This document shows, in pieces, positions 1 through 12,852 of a DNA stretch of 64,000 nt. The first letter of the stretch is position 1. Each line of letters begins with the position of its first letter. Both the position numbers and the translations under genes were made by a program. The stretch covers positions 1,674,001 to 1,738,000 of the forward strand of contig JAKZAN010000005.1 in NCBI GenBank assembly GCA_023053545.1, in the 5' to 3' direction. This stretch comes from Lepidurus packardi. Taxonomy: Eukaryota; Arthropoda; Branchiopoda; Notostraca; Triopsidae. The notes under the pieces are model-generated. The model saw only the letters and a program-made list of their open reading frames with translations. It made no database searches and was not told the DNA's origin.

Positions 1-1119
1 CCGAAAATTACACGTCAAAGACAATGAGGTACCACCAATAAGGCAGTCAAGAATGATCAAGTAAGAAGCTATTGTGCTCAAAAATGGGAAAAAGTACTGC
101 TGAAAGCCAACGATGAGAAGGGAAGGTGAAATACGGCGTGTAAAGTGTCGAATCGTGACTTGGCATCTCAAAATGCCTGAAAGCTACTTCAGAAGACACG
201 TCAGAAGATGGCTTCAATACCTACCCATGTGATAAGCGATGTGCTGAAGATTCGAATAACAAGGTCGTTCCCTGGTACATAGCTTAAAGAAATATTACCC
301 AGCTTCCTAGATTACATGGGTGGATTGCTCTTTGGAATCTGAAGGACCTGGTCCGCCCTGAAAGTTGGTCAAAGGACAAATGCGCAACGCTTTTCTCTCG
401 AGCAATGCTAGGAACGTAACTACCGATGGAAAGGATAAGTCATTGATTTCCGGAAAGCCCGAAAGAAGAACCACTCAAACCTTTCCATTCTTTTCCTTTC
501 CCGTCCCATCGACCAAACTGCTTAACCGGTTATATACGTATCAAATATAAATAAAACAAAGTAGTTTTGCTGATACATTCGGAATAAAGTACGCTATAAA
601 ATCTGGCAAAGGTTACCAACAAAAGGTGCGAAGTAGAGTAGGATTAAAAAAAAAGTAAGAGATGGGGAAATCCGACTAGGGTTTGGAATGAAGCGAAAAA
701 ATAAGCCAAGTTGACACCCATTTTTTCTGGGATGACCAGTTAGATTAGTTCAAGCAAGATAGGGGATAGTTACCGGAGAGAGAGGAAGACGAAGAAGATG
801 ACCCAAAGCCTTTGGGTGTTGGAATTCTCATTTCTCTTTTACCACAGCGGTCATAATTTATATAAGGAAGTAGTCAAGTGGTTTTCCACTTCGGTCCGCA
901 ACGTATCTGCATAAATGTGAACACCACTTACAACAAGGGGCTTCTTGTATGACGTAGAGTCTTACAGGCAGGTCAAAGGCCAATTTGGCAACTAGCAACT
1001 ATGGAGGTTAGTAGGCGAAGCAATACACCACAGGAGGTCCCTATACCCCAGTCAAAAAATGGGGACGTTTTTAGAATCTGTAATGGGAGCTTTAAAGACA
1101 AAAACACCTTTTCGACCAA
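1..1119. other. Non-coding stretch, no gene seen
   Basis: Only short chance reading frames are present, with no recognisable domain and no exon-like splice signals. No repeat was recognised here. Confidence 0.6.
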
Positions 1120-1500
1120 GTATTTCTTTTGAAACAAAATCCATACAAAATTGAACTAAAATAAAATTTATTTTATTTTAAATTGATACTGAAAGAAAGT
1201 AAATAAAAAATTGAAACAAAATCCATACAAAACTGAAATAAAATAAAATTTATTTTATTTTAAATTGATACTGAAAGAAAGTAAATAAAAAACTGAAACA
1301 AAATAAACCCAAAGTTTAAATGAAATACATAAAAAATTGAAACAAAATCCATACAAAACTGAACTAAAATAAAATTCATTTTATTTTAAATTGATACTAA
1401 AAGAAAGTAAATAAAACTTGAAACAAAATGAACCCACAGTTTAAATGAAATAAATAAAACATTGAACTAAAATAATTAAAAGTTGAAATCCATACAAAAG
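1120..1500. repeat. AT-rich tandem array with palindromic modules
   Basis: The phrase CCATACAAAA recurs at about 1141, 1223 and 1349, giving an 82-base unit and then an 82+44-base unit. The extra 44-base module (AGTTTAAATGAAAT type) appears at about 1300 and again at about 1420. Each main unit contains the near-palindrome AAAATAAAATTTATTTTA, which can fold back on itself. This is a decayed satellite-like array. The long minus-strand frame reading across it (1397-1807) is not a gene. Confidence 0.85.
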
Positions 1501-2865
1501 TACAATAAAGTAAGCCGATACACCGCATACAATAGCTTGGAATATGCTTGAAATGTATGGAAAATATGCTTGAAATAAAAACTGAATAATACTCTGTATA
1601 CAGGAATTTTGAAAAGCTCGGGGTGAAATTGTAAACAGCTCCGGATTGAAAGCATGTTTGCGAGTTCACGAACTTGGTGGTTAACCTAAGCTTCGAAGGT
1701 AGCGAATGCTCAAAACGCACCACAATGGATTGACACGTTGACAGACAAGCGAGGTCGGCCAGGATGACCTGGATTTTCCGTTTCAACTGATTGGGTGATA
1801 ATACCATATTTGGACCATGGTTTCATTTCGTTCACGTGGCCAGAAAGTTGGGGAGGAAGACCTTGTCAATCACTCCAAGAATGCTTCCGATTTTGAAAAA
1901 CAAAAAATATTTGCGTTTCCTATGGATTACAATCGCGCATACGTAGCTGACCTAACTATTTCCCATAGAACTCATTTCGGTCAAGGCAATGTATCCAATA
2001 ACGTGCCCGAAAATATCACCAAGGCCAGATTTCCAATCTAAAATATCCGACTCGCCCAAATCGTGTCCTTTCATCAACGTTTCCAACGTAGTAAAAGTTT
2101 AGACCGGTTCCAATTTACCTCAAATTAAAGTAATAACGCTATTTTGGCAGCGAGGGTCAGATTTCAGTTTCAGGGCATGATTAAGGTGCCTTGGTATAGA
2201 GAAAGAGTCCTAAGGATGGACAGCCTGGTACTTCGCGCTGGTGGGGACAAAAAGGCAGCATCTGCAAAACCCGCTCCACAAAAAAAAATAAAAAAAAATT
2301 AACGAGCACGCAATGCAGATGAGCAAGTTTTAAGGTCCTGGGGAGCTATGACGAGTTGAATGCTGAAGGATAAGATAAAAAAGAAAAACAGGTGAGGAGG
2401 CAGGGGGGTGGGAGGGTTTGCTACATGATGTATCTCATGGTTAGATCTTGCTTGCGCAGAGGCTTATGGTTTTACCTACTGAACCAACAACCGTAGCATT
2501 TTCAGGACCAGCCAACCCGACCGTGAGGATAGCTGCAGAGGATAAGAGGTCACACCGCACTCAAAAACTGGAGAATTCGGGCCTTCCTTGTCAGTTTGGG
2601 GTCAACCGTGGACAGTACCACACCAGTATATAACTTACTCGGTTTCTGAAAGTGAATTTAAACTGATCCAGAACTTGATTTTTCATATTCACTTTCGTAC
2701 GCATTTCGTACGCAAAGATAAGTGAAAGTGAGATTTGTTTTTTTTAAAGTTTTATAGTCATTCGGTTGTAATTGCAAGCCAGTAAAAACGTGGTAAGTTT
2801 TGAAGGCTGAAATTTTAAAAAGAACGTTTAATTTGAATCTGTTAAGGCTCCCGTATTGATGCGAA
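1501..2865. other. Non-coding stretch, no gene seen
   Basis: Mixed-composition DNA with short frames only. I see no conserved domain, RNA gene or clear repeat. Confidence 0.55.
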
Positions 2866-3075
2866 ACAGTCACAGATGGCACTGGTGTTTGTTTTGGTTT
2901 TTGTAAGAAAGTAAAGGAAGACGCATATAGCAAATTGCCGACCTGTTTTACTTCTGAAAAGTACAACTTGTCACCACAATTTGCTGTAGCAGCACAATGT
3001 CCCAAATCAAGTCGTCTGACTTTCGGAACAAGATTTTTTGAAAACCACTTGTCATATTTAGGCCATACATTTTCT
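2866..3075 (+). repeat. Dispersed repeat, copy 1 (partner at about 56545)
   Basis: The stretch starting GTCACAGATGGC, followed by GTTTGTT, AAGAAAGTAA and GTACAACTTGT, is found again at 56545-56671 in the same order, with roughly three quarters of bases matching by eye. Similarity seems to continue weakly to a CATACATTTTC motif near 3065, matched near 56770. The minus-strand frame through it (2658-3005) belongs to the repeat or is chance; it is interrupted in the other copy. Confidence 0.7.
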
Positions 3076-3253
3076 TTTCGGGTAGCATGTGCGAAACCAA
3101 TGGAGATTATATTGTTTCACGTATTTCAGGTAGTTAAATACTTCATGAGCATACTATTCATTTATTATGCATGCAAAACAATGGCGCTTGAGTTGTACAG
3201 TAGCGATTAGGATGCCTAATCCTAATCGGCACCTATAATGTTTAGATAAAATC

Positions 3254-3262
3254 TATATAAAA
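3254..3262 (+). promoter_or_regulatory. Candidate TATA box of the proline-rich gene
   Basis: TATATAAAA lies 147 bases before the start codon at 3401, a plausible core promoter position if the 5' leader is about 110 bases. Two TAATCC motifs, the Otx/Bicoid-type homeodomain core, lie just upstream at about 3217-3230. The assignment rests on sequence and position only. Confidence 0.45.
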
Positions 3263-3400
3263 TGTAATGGTGTTTGCAAAAAAACTCCGAAATTCCCCAT
3301 GGTAACGCCTCTACCAAACTAAAGTATAGGGGAGCCTTAATGAAGTAAATGTTTCAAAAAGAATGAGTCTTCATTCTGCCTTTGTAATAGGTGTCCTACC

Positions 3401-6400
3401 ATGCGACTACAGTTGATGTTATTGTGTTGGAGCTGCTGGACATGTTTTACATTAGCATACAGGTCCCAGCAACAACAACAGCAAGCTTCCTCACTTTTCG
3501 AGTCTCCGGCGGCCGACCAAAGCCTCAGTGCAGGAAGCTTTACCGTGAGAGTGCCCAATAGTTATGCAAACGAATTGCCAAGCCCACCTGCAGCGCCTCC
3601 TTCGAATGACTTTAATCGCTACTCCAAAGCCGTCCCCGACACACCACGAAATCCCACTAACACTTTCTCGACCGCAGAGCAGAGAGACGAGGATCGCTAC
3701 GTCATCCTGGATGCGTACAGCGACGAGGACCAACCCTTTGAAGATGCACCACTGTCCCTTTTCGATGACCAAGCGTCTGAAATCAGCTACGTGAGTTTGC
3801 CAGCTTCTCCAGTGAGCTTGTTTGACGATACTCCTGATGCTCCCGCCGTTCCTAGTGTCATCGTCAACAATTACAATGGTGACTCGGGTGCTCAACGACC
3901 AGCAGCACCCCAAGCGCAATCCGATCGAGGCGACATCTACATCAGCGTCCATTCACCAGCCCCGGCACCGACTGGACTTCGACCTGCTCCTTTCACGCCC
4001 TCTTCAGATGCCAGTTTCGCTACCAGTAACTCTTACGCGCCAGTAGGACCACCAGCAGCACCGCCGCAAGTACCAAGCGCGCCTCCTGCGGGCAAGTACC
4101 AAACGCAGTACGGAACTGCTGCTGCTCCATCTTCGCTTGGTCCCTTACCTCCAGCTATTCCTAACGACGTGCCAGCCCAAGCTGCTCCGTTGTTCGCCCA
4201 ATCTCAAGAAAGTGGGCAGAATAAGGTCTCTTTAACATGGTCCCAGTTTGATGCGACGCTCACGCCCTCAACGGACGTAGGCCGAATTATTTCTTCCATT
4301 ACTAACAAGGGCCATCAAGGCTCTTCTTCATCGTCAGCACCCCTAGGACCCTCGATTGGATCTGCTACCATTGTACGTCCTCCTGCACCACTCCTTCCCC
4401 AACCTCCACCATTTCCCCAACCCCCCGCACCATTTCCCCAACCCCCGGCACCATTTCCCCAACCTCCGGCACCACAACTTCCCCAACCCCCTGCGCCGCC
4501 TCAGGATTTTGAACTTTCGTTTGCCGCTCCTGCGGCGCCCCCGTCTGCTTCTTTTCAGTCCACCTTTGCTTCACCAGTGGGTGTTTTCGCTACTAGTAAC
4601 AGTCAGTCTGGGCCTTCGCAGTCATCGTTCTTCCTTCAGCAATCGCCTCCAGCTATCCAGCAAGCCCCTCAGGTTGTTTTTCAACAAGCGGCGCCAGCAG
4701 CTGGTAATTACGGCTCTAACTCTAATCAAGCTGCTCCTCCGTCACCCACGTACGTCATCCAGCCGCAATCGGCTCCACCTGCTGCTCCTCAACCTACGTA
4801 CGTGCTTCAGCAATCGGCTCCGCCCGCTCCTCCTCAACCTACGTACGTGCTTCAGCAGTCAGCTCCGCCCGCTCCTCCTCAACCTACTTACGTACTGCAA
4901 TCGCCTCCAGCTATCCAACAAGCGCCTCCTTCGCAGTACGGCGCACCATCTCCACCAGCAAATCCAACTTTCGTTTTTCAACAGGCGGCACCTGCCGCTC
5001 CACCAAGCACCTACGACTATGGAGGACAGGCCAATAGTCCACCTAATCAAAACCAACCTGTAACGATCCTGCTGCAATCTCCACCCTCGAGGCCACAGAG
5101 CGACGAGATCGTTTACAACAACAATTGGAAACCTACAGGACCCAACTCGCCTCAAATTGTACTGGGATCTGGCTATGAGGTAGCAAGACCTTCTTCACCC
5201 CCTTCTCCACCATCCGATGAGTCAAGTAAGGGTGGCCATACTTATAACTACTATTATATTCTCAATAAGGACTCGAACGGTAACCAGCAACGTGACGATC
5301 CTTTACCACCCTCACCACCTTTGCCGCCCGCACCTCCGGCGCCACCCGCACCTCCCGCGCCCACATCTTCCTATGGCAACCAAAGGCCTGCGTCTCCATC
5401 TCGCAATCCTTCAAGTGGCTCTTACGGAACACAACAGTCTTCTCCGCAGAATCCAAGCAATTCGTATGGTACACCGCAATCCCCACCTCAGAATCCAACC
5501 AACTCATACGGACTACAAGCACCCCTCCAAAATCCTGCAAATTTTAATTCGTACGGTTCCTTGAGCAACCCTCCAGCCCAATCCGACTTCAGCAATAGCT
5601 ACGGATCTCCTCCGGCTTCTGACATGTCCGTGGATTCCTACTTGCCGGTCAGAGATGCGCCGTCCATGGGTTACGGTGCTCCCCAAGCCCCACCAGTTCG
5701 CAACCCGCCATCCAGCTCCTACGGAGCGCCCCCGGCCACCCAACCTCTTCGCAACCCGCCTTCCAGTTCGTACGGCGTTCCACAAGCTCCCGTGCAATCA
5801 CCTTCTCTTTCTTACGCTGCGCCGCAGTTCACCACCTTTCAAGACGACGCAGACTACGAGGACGACGAGGAGAAAGAAAGCATCTTTGACAAGCTCAAGG
5901 AAATCAAGATCTTCAAAGCATCCAAATCGAAAGGCAAGAGCAAGGGCAAGTACCGCAGGCCTGTCCAACAACAGCAAGCACCACAGCAAGCTCCCATGTC
6001 TTATGGGTACGGTAACAGACCTTCCTCGCCGCCTGCCAGAGATCCAGTGATTGTCAGTTCCCCTAACCTCAACGTCAACTACCAGTACCAGTACAGCGGT
6101 CCCCCCATCGTTGCTAGACCTGCCGGTAAAAAGGGCTACAAGAAACTATTCTACAAAGGAACCCTAGCCATGGGAGGCTTAGGACTGCTACCCAACACGC
6201 CCGGCGTAATGTACAGACGCAAGCGGCGTGATTCACCGTTCTTTGGGAAGCAGGAGTTGAACGAGACCTACGGCCATGCAGCGCCCACTCCGAATCACCC
6301 TCAAATTAAGCTGAGGTACAAACGCCTTTCAAATGGAACTGTCGTCGCCCACAAATCGCTGTTTGATGACCTGCCCTTCCAAGGAGCTCCGATTCCCGCA

Positions 6401-6938
6401 GAACTACGCGAAGAATTGAAAGAATATTTACCATCTGAAGAAGTGCTGAGTGACGCGCAATGTTTGCAGAAAACTTTTTGCACCACTTTGGTTAAGCTTG
6501 GCGACACTGAATACCGAAAATCATTCTTGCTCTTCTATTCTGCGTAAGTTTTTATTAATTACTTAGCCTAGAGGAACGTTAGACTTCTTTGCTTACTTTA
6601 ACGGTTCTTCAAAGGATTCAAATTTGTTTAAATGGGTCTGTCACCCCTTTCTTACGTCACTAGATGGCGGGCATGTCCTCTTAAAAATTCTCCCTAAAAT
6701 ACTAAATTCCGAATTAAACTTTTAGTTAAAACAGATAATGGATCATATGCAAAACACTAATTTACCTTATTTCTCGACGTATTGTAGGCTTTCACCTGAT
6801 GCGGACGAAAACGAATGGATCAAGGAATCGTTGACGGCTGCGAAAAAGAACGCTTGCGACGAGTTTTACTGCCTGGCACCAGATGCCGTTGATAATGACC
6901 TGGACGAAGATAAAGACACGAAATTAATAGACGACTAA
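3401..6938 (+). CDS. Secreted proline-rich protein with resilin-like SYG repeats and a C-terminal DM4/12-like cysteine domain
   Basis: Two exons, 3401-6543 and 6788-6938, joined in phase 2 across a GT-AG intron; 1097 residues. The start is preceded by a good context (CTACCATGC) and opens a signal peptide (about residues 1-20), then a Q run. Next come proline-rich blocks: FPQPPAP repeats (about 334-365), QPTYVLQQSAPPAPP repeats (about 450-500), and nine SYG/GYG units including PSSSYGAP (about 656-810), the motif known from the elastic A-repeats of resilin. An acidic then lysine-rich patch follows (about 814-853), then RRKRR (939-943, a furin-type site). The end holds Cys1021, 1027, 1071 and 1076, as CLQKTFC and CDEFYC, resembling the insect DM4/12 domain. 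I see no chitin-binding Rebers-Riddiford domain. I infer an extracellular or cuticular elastic role. The downstream gene at 11454 shares the cysteine domain. Confidence 0.85.
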
Positions 6939-9900
6939 ACGAATATGTGGATATAATTTAAGGATTACGGGGCTTCTTAACCCCTATTTTGATTTTTTTA
7001 CTGAAATACAAAGCAACATTCCTATAACTTACTCGATTATTTAAAGCACGTCTACAGAAAAGGAAGACCAAGGAAATGTAGTGCATAATTCCAAAAAAAA
7101 AAGTTAGACTATAAGAATCAATATCTGAAAACGTGATTTTGGTAAGCAGAAGTACCTGTTTTTTTTTAAACATTACTTTCGTCTTTTGCGCTGCAGTTAA
7201 AACCATACAATAACAATTTATGGTTCAATCCCCGTACATACGACTTTCTTTCAGCCCTTTCTTAACAGTCTTTCAGCCCTTCGAAAACTGGACCCATATC
7301 AAAATACTGCTCAATTTCCCGTTTGTCGCAAGTTCCCATATTGTTCTTTGACGGGGGTTGAGGGTGTACTAAAACACATTAAGGTAAGAGATAAAACAGA
7401 ACAAAATGTTCTTAGTAGCAACGATAAGGGAACTAAAGAATGCTAACAACTTAATCAACAAAAATTACACAGGGCCGACCTCGAACTTTATTTTCTCATA
7501 ATTTATACCACAAGTTCTAAAGCTTAACCTTGCTGCCGACGAAGCTTAACCAAAGGAGTCAAGAGCTCAAGACTATAGCAGTATACCATCTACATACCTA
7601 CAGACCGCCTTACAATGCTAAAGGGCTGAAGGCTTGTAATACTAATAGGTTTAAAAACCGACATGCTACAGGCAACACTTCGTATACCAGTACCACCCAA
7701 GGACGATTCCAGGTCAAACCCTGTTTGTCCAAGCTTAGGTAAATTGAAACAAAACTGTTGTACCAACTGCATAGAATACACAAGTACTTGGATTAGCTTG
7801 AAAGGAAGGAAACTAGTAACCTGGAAAAGCAAAGATCCACAGCAAGGAACGGTGCATTTATTCCGGCATGCCGTTTTAAACTTTTAACGCTATTGGCAGC
7901 TAAAATTATATATACAACTTCGGTTTACCATCATTTTTCTCTCCTCACTTCTAAGTCGCTTCGCCCGATGAATGCCTCAACTGCAACGGCTACCATCAAA
8001 TGACGACACCACAGTGCAAGTAAAAAGCAACGGTATCCGGCTTTTGTTGGTAGGTTAGGGAAGTTAGCCCTCTTGAAACGTCAGCCTGAGCACAGCGAAC
8101 CTGATTACCGCCATATGCAAGCAACTGGCATGAAAAGCTGTGTTCATCAAACCGGTTCATAACCCAGTCAATTAGCCACTCGACTATTGTAAGCCCCGAT
8201 TCGCTTCTTCAGTTCCTATAGCGACCGAAAAAAAGGGAAGAAAAGAAACCGGGTAATTTTCGCGAATTAGTTCCTTGGCAGAAAACGTGCCCTCAGTCCA
8301 GGAAGCGGTTTCGAATACTCTAAGACCTTTTTAGCCCAAACAGCCTTTTGTAACAGTAAAGTCCTCACAATATCCTAAGGCCTTGACACAGTCAGGATTC
8401 CTATTAAGAAATGCTATTCATTAAAAAAAGAAAAAAAAATTATAAAAGGAGGTAATAGTTAGGTTAAGGGGAGATTCGCTTTCTTGCACCGTCGCTATGC
8501 GCTATATGGTGGAAATAATAAAAAAAAACGTGCAGGAGACAATTAAGTATCATTAAGAACGACAGACGACCAAAAATTCTTTTCACGTCATACTGCGTGA
8601 CTTGAAGAATACGTGTGTGGTACACAGCATAAGGTACAGTCCTCCAAGCAACGCACTTTGCTGTGTTTCATTCGAAAAAGGTGTTGTAAAAGCCAGAATG
8701 GGTGGAGTGCTACTAGGGAACAATTAGTGTGTGACTTCCTGACCTAGTCGTTCTCCTCGACCAAATGGGATTTTCTCCTCTTGGCAAACTCAAGAATGAC
8801 GAGCTGTCCCTGTTCTGATCTCGCAACACCTATAACTTCCTACAGAAGAACAGACAGAAAGATCGGAACAAAGCTGCCATACAGTAAAAAGGGAAATACG
8901 ACAGAGAAATCAGTTAACCAGGACTGGAAATCTCGTAAGAAAGTGCCACCTTTTTGGGTGTGGGCAGCGTAAACAAAAAGAGAGGACATTTCATTTCACT
9001 CTAAACCGTTTCTATTTCTTTACTCTTTCTTCTGAGTCTGAAGCTTAGGTTACTTAACGTACCAGTCAACCAAAGGTTACGATAGTTTCACTCTCTGAAC
9101 ATGAAAAACGTCTAGACAACATCTAAAAATAGCGACTTCTAAAAAAAATTGTAATCGGAGATGACAATTTTTGATTCTCCAATGTTTTATTTGCACATAA
9201 ATAACTACAAATATTGAACTGCAAGGCAATTTCAGCATTTGTAGCCTAATTTTAACCAATTTCTGCCGTAAAGTGCCTCCAAATTTTGGCTATATTTTGT
9301 AATCTTAAGAGGATTTTACCACAGTATATTGGCCTGAAACATAGCTCAATAATGAAGGGCAAAATTAGCCATATTTTTTAAAACAATTCCAGTTCATGAG
9401 AGGCACAAGGTGTGTGTTGCAAAAGCAGGGTTCTGTTTGGAACAAAAAGCCAAGACAGGAAATCTTCTTAAACCTAGTAACGGTGAAACGAGATACCGAT
9501 ATCTCTGGCAAACTCATATGTGGAAAACATTAGGCCCACATACGCTTGTTTCCTTTCAAGTGAGCAACGCAGTCATAGTAGCGGTTTACTGCTATACTCA
9601 ACACTTTAGAGCATCTGCTCTTTACTTTCGAGCTTGAATTACTGCGTTAATTACTTGCCCACTTACGGCCCATGCCTCGGTTGACCAAAATTTGCTTACC
9701 GATATCACTGACAGCAAAAGCACCTGTGTGTGCATACGGAACCTCTTGTGTGCGATTCCGGATATCAGTTCATGAGAAAGGCTGCCAACTGAGACGTATA
9801 ATTAAAGTTTCAAGCCAAATTCAATGTCAAATACCAAGTTTTCCATGAAATCCAATCTTTACCTATCTCCAAAATAGGAGCACTGAATTTCTATACCTAA

Positions 9901-11104
9901 CCACGAGTGTTTTATAAAAAAATATAAAATCATGGCACTTTGGGAACCTTAGCCACTAGCTTCATTTAATATCTTACGACACACTTAGGGTCAACGAACT
10001 TCACATTGACTCAAGTTCATTAACGGGGATCAAAATTCATTTCTATCGTTCCCAACTCTTCTGGAAAGGCAAATGAGAACCCCTTTTCCAAACCACAGTA
10101 TTGTCATGACACAGCATCCTTTTTCCAAGAGCATCCCATCTTACTGTGTAGTTTTTATGGCGTTTTTAACCCCAATCTGTGCCTTTATTTCCTTTAAGAG
10201 GTCGACTGCTTGTATTCTTAGTTACATTTCGTGTTCAACATAACGCATTCGCCCTATACAAGGGTTCGTGCCCTGAAGGAAAGAGCACACAGTTAAAAGG
10301 CAAATTTATGATGGCATTTAATATATATTAAATTTACTCTATTCCGGGCTAATCGACTTAAAAACCCAAGTCAAATTAATTCGGGCTAAGTAATATTATG
10401 TAGAATACCAAACTGAAATATTTAAACGTACTGTGAAAGCTTCCTCTCCATGAATTGGCTGCTCAAATAAGACTATTTCCTACATCACAGAAACTAAGAA
10501 TAGATGAAAGAAAAATCATAGATAATTTTCTTAGAAATTGAGCAATATAAAAATTGAGCAGATAAAAGTATAGTTAGTGAAGCGACACGTTAACAATTCC
10601 TTTGCAGTGACCCCAGCAACCATTAGTGTAGAAATGCCAAAAGGCAACTAAAGGGAAGTAAAATAGGCGTTCAATGCCTAATGTGAGAGACATATGAACG
10701 ATACGGAGCTGTAGAAGATCAACCAAATGGAAGCCTTGAATTTCCCACAAGGTTTCGTAGTTAAAAGTTCCCCGCAAAGTACTTGTGACAAGGATGGCGG
10801 TAACCATCTTATTAAAGCGCAATAGAGTGTCTACCAATTCCACCCAACAACCTCAAACCGGAGTAGACACAGCAGGTGAGGTAAAGCGAGATCTCGAGTT
10901 TTACCAACAGTAACAATTAAGCATTTCATGTGGTATTCAGAACAGCAAGTCCACCTGTATGCGTTACGGGCATCCACCCACCTCACCACCCCCCAACGCC
11001 ACCTGGGCCACCGTAGGAATTCTTCCTCCGTAAGAAGCTTCTTCTGGAGGAGTGAAATATATATATGCCGGATGGGATGGGTAAAACTCTGATGGGAGGC
11101 ACCA
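6939..11104. other. Intergenic stretch between the two secreted-protein genes
   Basis: About 4.2 kb with only short chance frames. I see an isolated TATAAAAGG at about 8441 with no gene attached, and a palindrome ATTTAATATATATTAAAT near 10317. No exon, RNA gene or recognised repeat was found. Confidence 0.55.
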
Positions 11105-11114
11105 TATATAAAAA
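11105..11114 (+). promoter_or_regulatory. TATA box of the 187-residue secreted-protein gene
   Basis: TATATAAAAA followed by a GC-rich GGCGCC stretch. Transcription would start about 30 bases downstream, near 11135-11140. This fits a non-coding first exon ending at about 11228. Confidence 0.65.
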
Positions 11115-11228
11115 GGCGCCGTCGTCATCGTTTCGAATCACACCGAGCTGAGCCATCAACCAGTGTTGACAGTCCCAAAACTACCTGCTACAGTGCAATA
11201 TCTAACCATCGTTGTTTAAAACCCTAAG

Positions 11229-11374
11229 GTACGCTAAGTGACTGCGGTATATCTATGCCCGTGATCCTAAGAAGCAAGAAATTGTAAAGAAACCAAACCT
11301 TCCACCAGTGACTTGGATATTCCGTTGATTGCAAAGCCACTAAATTAATTCGCGAATCTTTTGTTTATGTGCAG
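11229..11374 (+). other. Predicted 5' UTR intron
   Basis: Donor CTAAG/GTACGC and acceptor TTATGTGCAG bound a 146-base intron between the TATA box and the start codon at 11454. Splicing would give a leader of about 170 bases. This is inferred from splice motifs only. Confidence 0.5.
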
Positions 11375-11453
11375 GCCCTAGGTATTGCTGTTAAAACCAA
11401 AGCATCGGACATTTACTTTAAAAAACACACAACGAAAACAAAAACCTATTACC

Positions 11454-12852
11454 ATGAGTTACAACGCAAAATGCATGCTGCTCTCCGCGGGCTTGGTGGC
11501 GCTCTTAGCCACGGCGGCTGTGGCGAGTTCACCGTCTCAAGTCGATTCCAAAACGGGCAAAACACCCCTGATTGAGCTCACCAAAGCGATTTTGGCCCGC
11601 GCTTCCACCACCTCCGAAGTCCTGACTCTCAACTTGACCAACCTGGTGATCCTCCTCGTCATCAAAGCGATTATCTTTGGATTTGGATTGTTCGCCACCG
11701 GAGCCGTAGGCCGCACTTCCCGACAGGAAGGCTTGTTCGCCGATAGCGACATGATGCTGATGCTTAGCTACACCTTGGGTGCTTCTAGCCAAGATTACAG
11801 CTGCTTGAACCGCGTCGCTTGCGAAGACCCCAAGAAGGCCCAAGACTACCTTACGGCGTCCAAAATGCTCCTTAAAACCACCAAGATCTTGAAAAAGTAA
11901 GTTACCATTCACTGCCTTTCCATTTCAGCTAGACTTTCTACCTACTTCCTCTTCCTCTTTCCTAAGTTCGGATTCTTTCCTAAGTAAGATTCGGATTTCC
12001 TACGTTCGGATTCTTTCCTAAGTTCGGATAATCTCAAGGATTTTACACGCCCGTTTTCTTACGGCGCCTACTTTACCTTTTAGACTAACCCCAGTAAAGC
12101 TCAAAATTAAGAATCTGCCGCAATCTTTAAACTCGAGTGATTGACTAATTCCACGTTTTGCCCCTAAACCACATCTGTTAATAGAAATCGAACGAAAAAA
12201 GTCGAAAACAAATCGAAGGAAAGACCTTCAGCACATTTGAGTCTCGCCGACAAAACTTCAATTACGCTAAAAAAAACTCTTGATTCTTTAACGCTAAACA
12301 AGAAATGGTAAGCAGCCTTCACCATAAAAAATATGCTCGAAAAGTGAAAAAAAGAAAAGAAAACAGGAAGTAGATTTCAAAAAAGCAAATTAACGCTAAG
12401 TCCATTAGTTTGGTACGTGAAATATTAAAGTCTAAAAGTTTCGGGCAGATGGGTTCGGTACCATGTACAAACATAACGTACCCACACACCACAACACACA
12501 TAACCACAAGGTTAACATATGCTCTTACATTCGAAAAGTTCACATTCAATCCACAGAATGGCTTCCCCATCGTTGGTTTGGCTTTGCGGTAACACGACCT
12601 TAACTCTTCCAGATCCGCATAACCTGGCAAACGGTCACACGGAGATCTTTGAATCATGCATTCGTGGCGTGATAATGAAAATTGAACCCTTAGTAATTAA
12701 CTCCTTTTTTTGTCTCTTTTTCTTTGTACAGCTTCCTGCCCTACAACTCCCAATACGAAGATGTTGTCTATGGATTGCAAGAAGCCGTCGACTTCCGCCA
12801 CAATGGTGGTGAATGCAGTGAACAGTATTACTGCAAAGCGATTTCATCGTAA
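11454..12852 (+). CDS. Small secreted or membrane protein with DM4/12-like cysteine domain
   Basis: Exons 11454-11896 and 12732-12852 join in phase 2; 187 residues. The start ATG sits in a good context (TTACCATGAG); an upstream in-frame ATG at 11385 is ignored because it would bury the signal peptide. Residues 1-25 form a signal peptide. Residues 59-85 form a second strongly hydrophobic helix. Four cysteines follow: 117 and 123 (CLNRVAC) and 176 and 182 (CSEQYYC). This framework, and an intron of the same phase between the two cysteine pairs, match the gene at 3401. CxxRxxCE is typical of the insect DM4/12 family, whose function is unknown to me. A membrane-anchored extracellular protein is likely, possibly a partner of its proline-rich paralogue. 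Confidence 0.82.
11932..12025 (+). repeat. Short tandem repeat inside an intron
   Basis: The phrases TTTCCTAAGTTCGGATTC and TTTCCTACGTTCGGATTC-type variants recur at least four times just inside the intron of the 187-residue gene, a local slippage-type repeat. Confidence 0.7.

Noticed and set aside
4356-5063. 235-codon plus-strand frame inside the proline-rich gene
   Set aside because: It is a shifted-frame shadow of the repetitive proline codons; the other overlapping frames here on both strands have the same cause.
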